Below, piece by piece: positions 1 through 8,705 of a DNA stretch of 46,256 nucleotides; position 1 is the first letter of the stretch, and every line of letters starts with the position of its first letter. The position numbers and the translations under genes were made by a program. The stretch is taken from NCBI GenBank assembly GCA_016930535.1, contig JAFGGN010000027.1:1-46256 (forward strand), written 5' to 3'. The notes below the pieces were generated by a model that was not told the DNA's origin, did no database searches, and worked only from the letters and a program-made list of their open reading frames with translations. The DNA comes from a bacterium (GTDB lineage Bacteria; Zhuqueibacterota; QNDG01; JAFGCO01).

Positions 1-1221
1 CAGGGCGAACACCTTGGTGCCTTTGCTGTTCTCCGTACCCACCGAACGGAACCAGCCGGCGCCTTTCAGCACGATATCCGGCACATTGGCCAGCGTTTCC
101 GCATTGTTGATGACCGTGGGGCTGTCGAAAAGTCCGCTTTCCGAAGGGAACGGGGGCCGGGGTCTCGGCATGCCGCGTTTGCCTTCGATACTGTGCAGCA
201 GGGCAGTTTCTTCTCCGCACACGAATGCGCCGGCCCCCTGCTTGATGATGATATCGAGATCGAACCCGCTTTTCAGTATGTTCTTGCCAAGAAGTCCGTA
301 ATCCCGGGCCTGCCGGATGGCGCTTTTCAGCCTGCGTATGGCCAGCGGATATTCGGCACGGATATAGATATAGGCCTTGTCTGCCCCGATACCGTACGCG
401 GCGAGTGTCAGACCTTCCAGAAGGCGGAACGGATCGCCCTCGATCACGGCACGGTCCATAAATGCACCCGGATCCCCTTCATCGGCATTGCACACGAAGT
501 ATTTATGGCGCGCAGCCTGCTCCAGTGCAAGTGTCCACTTGCGGCCTGCCGGAAACCCGCCTCCCCCGCGTCCGCGGAGGCCGCTTTCCAGCACGATATC
601 GCACAGCTCTCCCGGCGTGACATTGCGCAGCGTATCGGCCAGGGCACGGTATCCGCCATGAGCCATATACTCCTCCAGACTTTCAGGATCGATGAGGCCG
701 CAATGAACGAGAACCCGCCGCATCTGGGGTGCGAAAAAAGGATGCTCATGCATGAACGGCACACTGTCCCAGGATTTGAGCGCATCGTTCCGGTACTGAC
801 CGATCACATGATCCGCAGGTATTTCATCCTGAAGCAGCCGGTCGAGCGTATCCGGAATCCGGTCGGCCGTCATTTTTTTCAGCGACAACCGGCAGCGTCC
901 GGGCATCTGCACATCCATCAAAGGTTCTTCCACGCACAATCCCACGCAGCCGACTTCGACCACATCCGCATCCAGATGCTTCTGTTCAAGATAATTCCGT
1001 ATCGCTTTCAGCGTATGACCGGCTCCGGCACCCAGACCGCAGGTTCCCGTGCCCACGAAAAACACGGGCCTTCTGACATCCTCCCTGCGGATAAAACGCA
1101 GATGATTATCCGTTTCATGAGGCGCGCCTTCCTTCCCCAATGTCACAGAATCCAGAAGCAGGGCCTTCAGTGTGGCAGCTTCAGGTTCCGCTGCGGGTTG
1201 TGTGATTGCATGTTTATTCAT
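1..1221 (-). CDS. NuoF/HydB-like NADH-binding flavoprotein subunit (3' end beyond window)
   Basis: This is the NADH- and FMN-binding subunit of an NADH dehydrogenase or of an NAD-linked (possibly bifurcating) [FeFe] hydrogenase. 407 codons are present and the C-terminus lies off the left edge. The N-terminal ~120 residues form the extra thioredoxin-like [2Fe-2S] domain (TCGLGAGAG, then VGCVGLCVEEP) typical of HydB/HndC rather than of plain NuoF. The NuoF core follows: GRGGGGFPAGRKW for NADH, CNADEGDPGAF for FMN, then GAGAFVCGEETALL. The ATG lies inside the end of the upstream gene (8-base overlap), so translation is probably coupled. The missing C-terminus would decide: a NuoF ends with its [4Fe-4S] site, whereas HydB usually carries an added ferredoxin-like domain. 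The family call is safe; hydrogenase versus complex I is open. Confidence 0.93.
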   Translation of the reverse strand, partial: MNKHAITQPAAEPEAATLKALLLDSVTLGKEGAPHETDNHLRFIRREDVRRPVFFVGTGTCGLGAGAGHTLKAIRNYLEQKHLDADVVEVGCVGLCVEEPLMDVQMPGRCRLSLKKMTADRIPDTLDRLLQDEIPADHVIGQYRNDALKSWDSVPFMHEHPFFAPQMRRVLVHCGLIDPESLEEYMAHGGYRALADTLRNVTPGELCDIVLESGLRGRGGGGFPAGRKWTLALEQAARHKYFVCNADEGDPGAFMDRAVIEGDPFRLLEGLTLAAYGIGADKAYIYIRAEYPLAIRRLKSAIRQARDYGLLGKNILKSGFDLDIIIKQGAGAFVCGEETALLHSIEGKRGMPRPRPPFPSESGLFDSPTVINNAETLANVPDIVLKGAGWFRSVGTENSKGTKVFAL

Positions 1222-1687
1222 GAGCGGTCACTCCTTCCCTGCAGGAGTTGAGTATCTTTCTGATTTGGGCGGGTTCGACACCCGCATGGAACTCCCCGTT
1301 CACGGAGATGACGGGAGCCAGCCCGCAGGCCCCGATGCATGCCACCACCTCAAGACTGAAAAGACCGTCCTTCGTCGTTTCGCCGGGTCTGATTTTCAGC
1401 TCGTTCTGAATCGCTTCCAGCACTTTCGCGGATCCCTTGACATGGCACGCCGTACCGCGGCAGACCTGAATATGGATGCGTCCCAGCGGCGCGAAACGGA
1501 ACTGATTGTAAAAAGTGGCCACACCGTAAATCTTGCTGGCCGCCAGGTTCAGGTGCCGGCCTATTTCGACCACGGCATCACGGGACAGATAACCCTGTGT
1601 TTCCTGCACTTCCTGAAGTATGGGAATCAGGGCGTCCCTTCCCGCATCCCTGTAATTTTCCAGAATTCGCTGAACTGTTTCATGCAT
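1214..1687 (-). CDS. NuoE/HydC-like [2Fe-2S] subunit
   Basis: Thioredoxin-fold [2Fe-2S] subunit that pairs with NuoF/HydB. The family core is intact: an N-terminal helical part (ETVQRILENYRDAG), IYGVATFYNQF, and the four cluster cysteines in CRGTAC and CIGACGLAP. The length, about 157 residues, is normal for NuoE. Three in-frame ATGs lie close together (1696, 1693, 1687). An AGAGG directly abuts the first two and is 9 nt from the third, so 1687 was chosen; the upstream starts add three residues at most. The gene sits 21 nt after rex and overlaps the nuoF-like gene by 8 nt, so the three form one operon. Rex next door fits NADH/NAD+ control. Confidence 0.93.
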   Translation of the reverse strand: MHETVQRILENYRDAGRDALIPILQEVQETQGYLSRDAVVEIGRHLNLAASKIYGVATFYNQFRFAPLGRIHIQVCRGTACHVKGSAKVLEAIQNELKIRPGETTKDGLFSLEVVACIGACGLAPVISVNGEFHAGVEPAQIRKILNSCREGVTAHE

Positions 1688-1708
1688 ATGCATCATCCTC
1701 TGCTGTGC

Positions 1709-2323
1709 TTATTTTGAAAAATAGGCCACTTTTTCCACGGCCTGAATCATGTCCCTGTTTTCCACAAAAATATCCGGCCGGATATCCAGTACAACGGGGG
1801 CATAGTTCAGGATGCCCCGTATGCCTGCGTACACCAGCTGCTGCGCGGCCTGCTGAGCCTGTTCCACCGGAACCGTGAGTATAGCCACCGTGATTTCCTT
1901 GTCGCGTATCACGCTTGCCATATCCGAAGCCGGATGACACAGGGTGCCGTGAAACACGATCCCGGTTTTTGCAGGATCCGTATCGAAAGCGGCCTTGATT
2001 TTGAGTACGGGATTCTGTTCGTGAAAATATCCGAGTATGGCCCGTCCCAGGGATCCGAGCCCCACGATGCACGCCCCTTTTTTTTCTGTCAGCCCGAGAA
2101 ATTCATAAATGCCCTGAAGCAGATCATGAATGATGTATCCATGGGCCGGGGACCCGGAATATCCGACCCCCATCAGGTCGCGGCGGATCTGCGCGGGCGA
2201 AGCGCCGCTGACTCTCGCGATCTGATGGGAAAACACCTTTTCCTGTCCGGCATCCCGCATCTGCTGAACGATTCGCCGGTACTGGATGAGCCTTTCGACT
2301 GTTTTCTGCGGCGTTTTATTCAT
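1709..2323 (-). CDS. rex: Redox-sensing transcriptional repressor Rex
   Basis: Rex binds operator DNA when NADH is low and releases it when NADH rises, so it controls NADH-oxidising and fermentative genes. The 204 residues are close to the usual ~210. An N-terminal winged helix (about 8-75, with VSGASPAQIRRDLMGVGYSG) is followed by a Rossmann domain with GLGSLGRA (88-95) and a C-terminal helix (IQAVEKVAYFS) of the domain-swap kind. It is the first gene of the rex-nuoE-nuoF operon, and two Rex-box palindromes lie 24-58 nt upstream of its start, which points to autoregulation. No strong ribosome-binding site precedes the ATG. Confidence 0.95.
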   Translation of the reverse strand: MNKTPQKTVERLIQYRRIVQQMRDAGQEKVFSHQIARVSGASPAQIRRDLMGVGYSGSPAHGYIIHDLLQGIYEFLGLTEKKGACIVGLGSLGRAILGYFHEQNPVLKIKAAFDTDPAKTGIVFHGTLCHPASDMASVIRDKEITVAILTVPVEQAQQAAQQLVYAGIRGILNYAPVVLDIRPDIFVENRDMIQAVEKVAYFSK

Positions 2324-2346
2324 GATCCGTATTCAACATAGTTTAA

Positions 2347-2364
2347 TTGTTAATTTTTTCACAA
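2347..2364. promoter_or_regulatory. Rex operator, proximal copy
   Basis: On the minus strand this reads TTGTGAAAAAATTAACAA. Against the known Rex consensus TTGTGAANNNNTTCACAA, 13 of the 14 defined bases match. It ends 24 nt upstream of the rex start codon. Its TTGTGA could also serve as a -35 hexamer, with TATGTT 18 nt further on as a -10. Operator identity is inferred from the match and from the adjacent rex gene. Confidence 0.72.
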
Positions 2365-2381
2365 CGTGAAAATTTTCACAA
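2364..2381. promoter_or_regulatory. Rex operator, distal copy
   Basis: On the minus strand this reads TTGTGAAAATTTTCACGT. Twelve of the 14 defined Rex-consensus bases match, and the core GTGAAAATTTTCAC is a perfect 14-bp palindrome. It shares one base with the proximal copy, so the two centres are 17 bp apart. Rex dimers on both could repress rex-nuoE-nuoF together. Confidence 0.75.
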
Positions 2382-2567
2382 TAAATATAATCGGTTGATT
2401 CATGAAATGCAAGTAAAATCGACAAAAAATGCATTTAAGACAAAAACGTCACAGAGTCTGTCTATTATTCAGTCACAGGAATACCGCTTGATATTTAATT
2501 TCCTTCTTGCTTTATTAAAGCATTACGATCTTGCCCCGATTAACCGTTGTCTATGAGGGAGATAACC

Positions 2568-4787
2568 ATGAAAACCGCTATCCGGTGCTGCCTATGGTTT
2601 ACTTTACTGTCCGCGCTGGTCTCAGCTCATGCCCAGGATCTCACGGACCTGACACTGATCGCCCATTATCCGCTCACGATTGATGCATCGGATACAACCG
2701 GCCGGCAGGAAGATATAACTCTCATCAATACACCGTTCCAGGACGGCGGCATTTACTGCAACGGCAAATACGTGGGCGGTGAGGATCCGGACGGATGCCA
2801 GGCGGTCACACCCCGGCTCGACGGTTTTTCATTCCAGAAATTTGCGTTCAGCGCGGATATTTTCGTGGCCGAACCTTATACCGAGGGCCATGTGCTGCTG
2901 ATCGGGGGAGGTTCATACCGCTGGATCGACAGCTACCTGGATTCGGACGGCATCGTCGGATTCGGATACAATCATGAACACGCATACACCTGGGGCCTCT
3001 GGCAGACGTTCACGGTCACGTACGACAGCCTGTCCGGTACGGCACGCTGTTATCTGGACGGAACCAAGGTGGACGAAATGCATTTGACCGGATTCACCCA
3101 CGGCGATGAGCGATTCGTGGGAATCACGCATTCGGGTTACGGCCTGACGTATCAAGGTGTTCTGAGAAATCTGAAAATTTATTCGAGAACAGAACCCGAC
3201 GGACCGGATCCTTTTGTCCAGGACTCACTGGCCCTGGTGGCCCTGTACAATGCCACGGACGGCCCCAACTGGACGAACAATACGAACTGGCTGTCCGGCC
3301 CCGTGACGTCCTGGTACGGCATCACGGTAGAACACGGACGCGTGACCATAGTCGCTCTGGCGTCCAACGGACTCAGCGGAGTCATGCCTCCCGAACTGGG
3401 CTATCTCACGGCAATGCACGGACTGTACCTGTATGACAATCACCTGACCGGAGGCATACCCCAGTCGCTGGGACAGCTGACCGAGCTCCAGTCGCTCCAC
3501 CTGGAGGTCAACGAGCTGGGCAATACCATACCGCTTCAGATTTTCGATCTGCCCAAACTGAGCCAGCTGATCCTTTCAGGCAACCGCATCGTGGGCAATA
3601 TTCCTGCACAGATCGGACAACTGACCGCACTGAATGACCTTGGCCTGGATAACAACCTGCTGGAGGGTTCCATTCCCTCCGGAATCGGGAACTGTACACT
3701 GCTCGCCAACTGTAACATGGGCGGCAATCAGCTGTCCGGACAGATCCCCGCGGCATTCGGCGATTGCACATGTCTGGAAACCCTGAATCTGGGAAATAAC
3801 CAGCTGACCGGTGAAATTCCTACGGAACTCTCGAACTGCATTGAGTTGATATATCTCACGCTGGGCAACAATCAGCTGACCGGCTCCATACCGCCGGAAC
3901 TGGGCGATTGTACGAAGCTCGAGCGGGTTTATCTCAATTCCAATCAGCTCGAAGGCGAGGTGCCCGCCAGCCTCGGGAACTGGACGCAATGCCAATACCT
4001 CGATATCTATGATAACCAACTCTTCGGAGATCTGCCCTCCTCGCTGTCGAACCTGACGGCCCTGAAGAGCTTCGATTGTTTCCAGAACCGGTTCACGGGG
4101 CTGCCGGATCTGTCCGGCATTGCCACTTTGACCGATGCTGCCGTGGACAGGAACCGTCTCACATTCGAAGACATTGAGCCCAACCTGGCCATCCCGACGT
4201 TTACCTATGCTCCCCAGGACAGTGTCGGTGATCGTGCGGACACCACACTAACTGCCGGCGCCTCCCTCACCCTGTCTGTGCAGGTGGGCGGCACGGCCAA
4301 CCGGTACCAGTGGAAAAAAGACAAGGCGGATATTGCCGGTGCCGTCTCGCCGGAATACACACTGCCCGTTCTCGATGCAGCGGACGCAGGAAAATACCAT
4401 TGCGAAATCACCAGTACGCTGGTCATGGAACTCACGCTGGTGAGCAGACCCGTGACCGTCACGGTCACCGGGGGAAGCACAGCCGCTGATGAAAGCGGTT
4501 CATTACCAGCCCGGTTCGCGCTGTATCAGAACACGCCCAATCCGTTCAATCCCGTCACCCTGATCCGGTACGATGTGCCGGCTCCCGCCCGTGTAACCAT
4601 CCGTGTTTTCGATGTGCGGGGGCATCAAGTGCGTGTCCTGTTGGATGAACGGAAAGAGGCCGGCTCGCATCAGACAGCCTGGAACGGCCTGAATGATTCC
4701 GGCACGGCCTCCGCATCGGGTGTTTACCTGGTCCGGATGCAGACAGACGGCAGGCTCCATACAGGGAAGATGATTCTGATACGATAA
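2568..4787 (+). CDS. Exported LamG/leucine-rich-repeat/Ig protein with FlgD-like C-terminal tail
   Basis: A secreted or surface protein of 739 residues; its ligand is unknown. A signal peptide (MKTAIRCCLWFTLLSALVSAHAQ) is followed by a LamG/concanavalin-like domain (about 25-210), a linker of the GPNWTNNTNW type, about eleven 24-residue leucine-rich repeats of the LxLxxNxLxGxIPxxLGxL kind (about 255-535), an Ig-like domain (about 545-640, QWKKDKADIAGA, YHCEI) and a C-terminal tail with NTPNPFNPVT and ASGVYLVRMQ. Such tails are FlgD-Ig or Por-secretion-type sorting domains in FCB bacteria. The start at 2568 is set by GAGGGA 7 nt upstream; an in-frame ATG at 2547 has no such site. The gene is alone on the plus strand, diverging from rex. 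Confidence 0.9.
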   Translation: MKTAIRCCLWFTLLSALVSAHAQDLTDLTLIAHYPLTIDASDTTGRQEDITLINTPFQDGGIYCNGKYVGGEDPDGCQAVTPRLDGFSFQKFAFSADIFVAEPYTEGHVLLIGGGSYRWIDSYLDSDGIVGFGYNHEHAYTWGLWQTFTVTYDSLSGTARCYLDGTKVDEMHLTGFTHGDERFVGITHSGYGLTYQGVLRNLKIYSRTEPDGPDPFVQDSLALVALYNATDGPNWTNNTNWLSGPVTSWYGITVEHGRVTIVALASNGLSGVMPPELGYLTAMHGLYLYDNHLTGGIPQSLGQLTELQSLHLEVNELGNTIPLQIFDLPKLSQLILSGNRIVGNIPAQIGQLTALNDLGLDNNLLEGSIPSGIGNCTLLANCNMGGNQLSGQIPAAFGDCTCLETLNLGNNQLTGEIPTELSNCIELIYLTLGNNQLTGSIPPELGDCTKLERVYLNSNQLEGEVPASLGNWTQCQYLDIYDNQLFGDLPSSLSNLTALKSFDCFQNRFTGLPDLSGIATLTDAAVDRNRLTFEDIEPNLAIPTFTYAPQDSVGDRADTTLTAGASLTLSVQVGGTANRYQWKKDKADIAGAVSPEYTLPVLDAADAGKYHCEITSTLVMELTLVSRPVTVTVTGGSTAADESGSLPARFALYQNTPNPFNPVTLIRYDVPAPARVTIRVFDVRGHQVRVLLDERKEAGSHQTAWNGLNDSGTASASGVYLVRMQTDGRLHTGKMILIR

Positions 4788-4805
4788 ATATCCCGGAGCG
4801 GGCAC

Positions 4806-5609
4806 ATGACCATTTACAGACTGCTGTTCACACTGCACGGAAGATTGAACCGGAAAACATTTATCCTGACCTGGTTTGTGCTGATGCTTCTGTTGACCGT
4901 ATCTGGCCTGGTCCTGCATCTAATTGCTCACAACACCATCCTGTCACTGATGCTGCCCGTGATTTTCTATTTCTGGCCCTTCATGGTGATTTACTCAAAA
5001 CGCATGAAAGACAGGGGGAAGCGCCCCAAATACCTGATGCTGATGTGGATCCCCCTCGTCAATCTCATCATCCTTCTCTGGCTGATCATCGAACTGTTTT
5101 TCAGGAAGGGCGAAGCCGGCCCCAACAAATACGGCCCTGAAATAACGAGCCATCTGAATGCGGGCCCATCAAACCCGGTGCCTTATTGCAGACAATGCAA
5201 CACCTTCCTGTTTGGTAAAAGCTACCTTACCTGCGATACCTGCGGCGGACCGGTAGTCCGTATAGAAGCGACACGGGAGATCAATCCCCTGCATATTTAT
5301 ATCGTTAAAGCTTCGATCATCATCCTCATGCTGAAAAATTTCATCCCGGCAAAACCGTATCAATTCATCGGGGCATTGTGCGTGATCATCATCATGGGAT
5401 ATGTATTCTCCACCACACACGGACATATTGCACAACTGCAGCACTTCGTCCCCTTGGACCGTCGCACTGAAATAAGTAACCGTTGTTCCCTGATGTTTAA
5501 AAGAACATTTTCAGGATTTCTGAAGACTATTCTAATCGCTTTGATCATTATCGGATCCATTCTCCTACTCCCGCTGCTTGGCGGGCTGGTGGACCTGATC
5601 ATACATTGA
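4806..5609 (+). CDS. DUF805-like membrane protein with added zinc ribbon
   Basis: Integral membrane protein of 267 residues, function unknown. The first ~115 residues resemble DUF805: an N-terminal GRLNRKTFILTWF, two membrane helices, KRMKDRGKRP, and an ending GEAGPNKYGPE close to the family's GxxGxNxYG. A two-pair cysteine ribbon follows (CRQC...CDTC, about 138-156), then two hydrophobic segments (about 175-205) and a C-terminal helix. DUF805 proteins are usually about 120 residues, so the ribbon and extra helices are an extension. GGAG lies 7 nt before the ATG. It starts 18 nt after the LRR gene and may be co-transcribed with it and the next two genes. Confidence 0.75.
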   Translation: MTIYRLLFTLHGRLNRKTFILTWFVLMLLLTVSGLVLHLIAHNTILSLMLPVIFYFWPFMVIYSKRMKDRGKRPKYLMLMWIPLVNLIILLWLIIELFFRKGEAGPNKYGPEITSHLNAGPSNPVPYCRQCNTFLFGKSYLTCDTCGGPVVRIEATREINPLHIYIVKASIIILMLKNFIPAKPYQFIGALCVIIIMGYVFSTTHGHIAQLQHFVPLDRRTEISNRCSLMFKRTFSGFLKTILIALIIIGSILLLPLLGGLVDLIIH

Positions 5610-5627
5610 ATCAAACCAGGGTACATC

Positions 5628-5900
5628 ATGCGTCGATTCCCTTTATTCCTGGCCGCTGCATCCCGAATCCGGAATTTCAGGGTGCCCTTTTATTTAACTC
5701 GGATTGCAGCGTTTCTAACCGCTGATATCGTGCCCGTCACCTTGCACTTCGATCCGCCGGTCGCCAATTTTTCACAGGTCTTTCTGGCCGCAAGCATCTC
5801 GAACTGGAATGCCGGCGAACCGGCGTTCGAGATGACAGATGCGTACAGGCATGTTGTGTACATACTCACTGATCATAAAAAATTCAGGGGCATCAGATAA
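5628..5900 (+). CDS. Short protein with a partial CBM48/E-set-like segment
   Basis: A 90-residue frame, not firmly recognised. After a basic, hydrophobic N-terminus, residues 36-80 (VTLHFDPPVANFSQVFLAA, SNWNAGEPAFEMTD, HVVYIL) resemble the first half of the glycogen-binding or early-set domain pattern, in which a beta strand, VFLAGxFNxWN and a downstream strand bind alpha-glucan. The usual GSFN is ASIS here and the protein stops before the domain would finish. It may be a decayed or truncated gene. AGGG lies 7 nt before the ATG and the neighbours are 18 nt and 2 nt away, which argues for real translation. Secretion is possible but unclear. Confidence 0.45.
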   Translation: MRRFPLFLAAASRIRNFRVPFYLTRIAAFLTADIVPVTLHFDPPVANFSQVFLAASISNWNAGEPAFEMTDAYRHVVYILTDHKKFRGIR

Positions 5901-5902
5901 TC

Positions 5903-6820
5903 ATGCCCGGGCATCTGCATATCTTCTATTTTCTTCTGACCGGTCTGACCGGCATCGCTTCCCTTGCCGCTGCCGTCGTGATCGAAATCCGATCCCGGGA
6001 TCCGCTGATCCGCCGGTATCTGTTTTTCTACACCGTTTATACCGGCATGATTTTTCTTGCCCTTTTCGACCTATACGCCCGGATCAATATACCGGATCTG
6101 CCTCCTGCCATCGAACATATCACCAGTTATCTTCTTGAGTTCCCGGTCATGTATCTCATGATGTTCACGGTTCCTTTTCTGATGCATCATCTTTTTGCAG
6201 TGCCGGGTGAGAGACAGCGAAACACCGTTCTGGGTGCATTGATCATCATGGCCTTCATCGGGCAGCACTGGACGGAAAATGCAGGCAGCCGGGCACTGGA
6301 TGAGACCGGCGATCTGCTCGAGAAAATGCTGTTCGCCGGGATCATTGTCTATGCCGTCATCACGGGTTCCCTTTATTACGGAAAGGTCCGGGATGCCGGC
6401 AAAAATAAGTTCGCCTTTTATTTTCTTCTTCTACTATGGATCTACACACCGGGTCTGATTGCGGACATGCTTTTCCCTGATTTTTTTTCAGTCGAATTCT
6501 ACCCGCTCCTGTACTGTGCATACAGTATTGTATTCACCCGGCTGCTGGTCCGAAGTATACGGGCCTCAGCGATTCACATGGACTCAGCGTCCGCTCAGCA
6601 CTTACTTGAACGTTACGGAATTTCGACGCGGGAAGAAGCGGTCATCAAGCTGATTCTTCAGGGATACAGCAACAGAAAAATAGGAAACACCCTTTTTATT
6701 TCACAAAGCACGGTCAAGACCCATATCAGCAACATTTTTCAGAAATGCGGTGTAAAAAGCCGTTTTGAACTGATCTCGCTGTTCTCCAGGAAGCACGGCC
6801 CGTCGGATCTGCCTTTTTGA
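5903..6820 (+). CDS. LuxR-type transcriptional regulator with membrane N-terminal domain
   Basis: A 305-residue regulator. About seven hydrophobic segments fill residues 5-215, and a LuxR/FixJ-type helix-turn-helix ends the protein (about 236-296: STREEAVIKLILQGYSNRKIGNTLFISQSTVKTHISNIFQK). This is the layout of one-component membrane-bound regulators that probably sense a membrane or extracellular cue; the signal is unknown. No receiver domain or phospho-acceptor aspartate is seen. It follows the 90-residue gene by 2 nt. The downstream PAP2 and small membrane-protein genes are candidate targets, which is only positional inference. Confidence 0.85.
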   Translation: MPGHLHIFYFLLTGLTGIASLAAAVVIEIRSRDPLIRRYLFFYTVYTGMIFLALFDLYARINIPDLPPAIEHITSYLLEFPVMYLMMFTVPFLMHHLFAVPGERQRNTVLGALIIMAFIGQHWTENAGSRALDETGDLLEKMLFAGIIVYAVITGSLYYGKVRDAGKNKFAFYFLLLLWIYTPGLIADMLFPDFFSVEFYPLLYCAYSIVFTRLLVRSIRASAIHMDSASAQHLLERYGISTREEAVIKLILQGYSNRKIGNTLFISQSTVKTHISNIFQKCGVKSRFELISLFSRKHGPSDLPF

Positions 6821-6982
6821 TTTTCTTTTCATTACAAAAAAATCCCTCCTGATCATACCAAAGTCGGACTCAGCAGACTCAAAAATCATCCTGATGGCCG
6901 ATTGAAATCCCCATCGGAAATTATAATCTTACTGACATGATTTGACGGAAATGACCATGCACCATTACGAAGGAGGACTTGC

Positions 6983-7819
6983 ATGAAACATCTTCACCGC
7001 ACATCAGGAATACGGCTTTTATTTATTGCGGCACTAAGCATGACCTGGACCGCAACCGCCCGGGACAATGTCTTCCCCTATGAAATGAATCGTATTGACT
7101 GGATTTTGATTCCCCTGGGTATCGGTATGGACCGGATCGGGGAAGGATTAATCGACGGACAGACATCCATAAGCCGGGACGAAATCGCGAGCTTTCGCCA
7201 CTCGGACATCAACCGGTTCGACCGGTGCGCTACATACGCCTGGTCGCCGTCCTGGGACAGGCACAGCGATACATTCAGGGATATGCTGTCCGTATCCACG
7301 GCCCTGGTGTTCCTGCCCCCTGTGGTGGAGCGGGATTGGAAAAGCACAATTACCACGGCACTGATGTTTTTGGAAGCTTTTTATGTGATCAAGGGCTTTA
7401 CCGCCTTAACCAAGGGGTTGACCGCGAGAAAGCGCCCCTATCTGTTCAATGAATCGCTGAGTGTGGATAAACGGCATGAAATTGCTGCGCTGTCCTGGGG
7501 AGACGCAAAGGGATCCTTTTTTTCCGGGCACGCAGTGGAAGCGTTCGCCCGGGCGGCATTTATATCCAGGGTATTTTCTGATTACAGGCCGGGTTCACGG
7601 TGGACACCCGTAGTCTGGGGTGCCGGGATGACCCTCGCGTCACTGACCGCTTATGCACGGATCCAATGCGGGGAACATTATACAAGCGATGTTGTGACCG
7701 GTGCAGCCGTGGGTATGGTGCTTGGTTATATGCTGCCGGAAATTCACAAAAAAGGCGGAACCGGACCGGTCCGTTTTTCCACAGGCCTCCGGTCCGTCAC
7801 ATTTTCGGTCCGGTTTTAA
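6983..7819 (+). CDS. PAP2-family phosphatase, exported
   Basis: Membrane phosphatase of the PAP2 / type 2 phosphatidic-acid phosphatase superfamily, acting on lipid phosphates or undecaprenyl pyrophosphate at the periplasmic face. All three signature motifs are present: KGLTARKRP (144-152), FSGH (180-183), and R226-x5-H232-x3-D236 in ARIQCGEHYTSD. A signal-like N-terminus ends near residue 27, and the C-terminus (FSTGLRSVTFSVRF) has an aromatic end like outer-membrane strands, as in longer PAP2 proteins of FCB bacteria. AAGGAGG lies just before the ATG. The 162 nt upstream contain no clear regulatory element. Substrate cannot be read from sequence. Confidence 0.9.
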   Translation: MKHLHRTSGIRLLFIAALSMTWTATARDNVFPYEMNRIDWILIPLGIGMDRIGEGLIDGQTSISRDEIASFRHSDINRFDRCATYAWSPSWDRHSDTFRDMLSVSTALVFLPPVVERDWKSTITTALMFLEAFYVIKGFTALTKGLTARKRPYLFNESLSVDKRHEIAALSWGDAKGSFFSGHAVEAFARAAFISRVFSDYRPGSRWTPVVWGAGMTLASLTAYARIQCGEHYTSDVVTGAAVGMVLGYMLPEIHKKGGTGPVRFSTGLRSVTFSVRF

Positions 7820-7983
7820 CAGTGCCGCTTCATATCCCGGGGTGCCGGGCCGTCTCCACCGGTCCGGGCTCCCCTGGAGAAATCATGCCGGGATTCCGTT
7901 TGATTTTTTCGGTTTTTTTTTGTACAATGGATTCATATCCGATCCATCATCATGATATATTTTCAACCGTTCAGGGAACACAA

Positions 7984-8604
7984 ATGGGCATGAGTATGAC
8001 GATACAATATCCAATTCTGCGGCTTTTGTTCATTCTTTTTTCGACGCACATGCTCTCCGGACAGGACTGCTGCGGATCCCCGCCAAGCACCGGGCGTGCA
8101 ACAGCCCCGCCAATGCCTTTCAAAACAGTGACCGCTGATTTTGCATGCGTGCCCGGGGGATTGAACCATGTTCGTCTTTCAAGATCCGTGCTCCCCGGAA
8201 TGAGTTCCGCCTGCAATACGAGTGCAGGCAGCCGCATGTACACGGCTGTGAAACAGGCCACGCTTGGCAGCCTGATCGGCATTCCCTGCTTCCTGGCAGC
8301 AGGATTTTTGACAGGGGGGCTGGCCATGATCTGCACCAACGAATCCCGGGATTTTTCCGGCAAATACACGGAAATCGCGATGAATTCCGGTGCCCTTGCA
8401 GGATATTCGCTCGCTGTCGGCGAATCCGTGTTCCGCATCGGAAAGCGGAACGGTTTTGAAGGTTCACGAAAATGGACCATGGTCGGCAGCCTGGTTGGAA
8501 CGGGCATCGGCTTGTTTCTTACCCACAGATATGAAAGCGTCCCATGGTTTTTATTCAGCCCGCCGGTATTTGCTACACTCATGTTCCATATGTCCGGAAA
8601 ATAA
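7984..8604 (+). CDS. Uncharacterised exported membrane protein
   Basis: 206 residues, not recognised. A signal peptide (about 1-28, ending near MLSGQD) is followed by a low-complexity Cys/Pro stretch and two or three glycine-rich hydrophobic segments (about 93-118, 130-145, 160-195) with spacing like helical hairpins. The same frame stays open back to 7600, but that part overlaps the PAP2 gene and reads as its shadow. AGGGAA 6 nt upstream supports ATG 7984; ATG 7996 is an alternative. The gap after the PAP2 gene is 164 nt and holds no convincing terminator. Confidence 0.6.
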   Translation: MGMSMTIQYPILRLLFILFSTHMLSGQDCCGSPPSTGRATAPPMPFKTVTADFACVPGGLNHVRLSRSVLPGMSSACNTSAGSRMYTAVKQATLGSLIGIPCFLAAGFLTGGLAMICTNESRDFSGKYTEIAMNSGALAGYSLAVGESVFRIGKRNGFEGSRKWTMVGSLVGTGIGLFLTHRYESVPWFLFSPPVFATLMFHMSGK

Positions 8605-8705
8605 AATGGTATATTATCGGTATGATATCCGTAATTGTAGCAAATCCGCCAAACAGATGACGCAGCACGGCTGAACAATCGGATTACCGTAAAAAGGAGG
8701 CATCG

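Noticed and set aside
193..1251. Open plus-strand frame of 352 codons
   Set aside because: Antisense of the nuoF-like gene, which carries all family motifs; no motif or ribosome-binding site on the plus strand.
7600..7983. N-terminal extension of the exported membrane protein
   Set aside because: Lies inside the PAP2 gene in another frame; the start at 7984 has a ribosome-binding site and a signal peptide.
7820..7983. Terminator after the PAP2 gene
   Set aside because: The T-rich stretch near 7907-7922 lacks a convincing GC stem before it.
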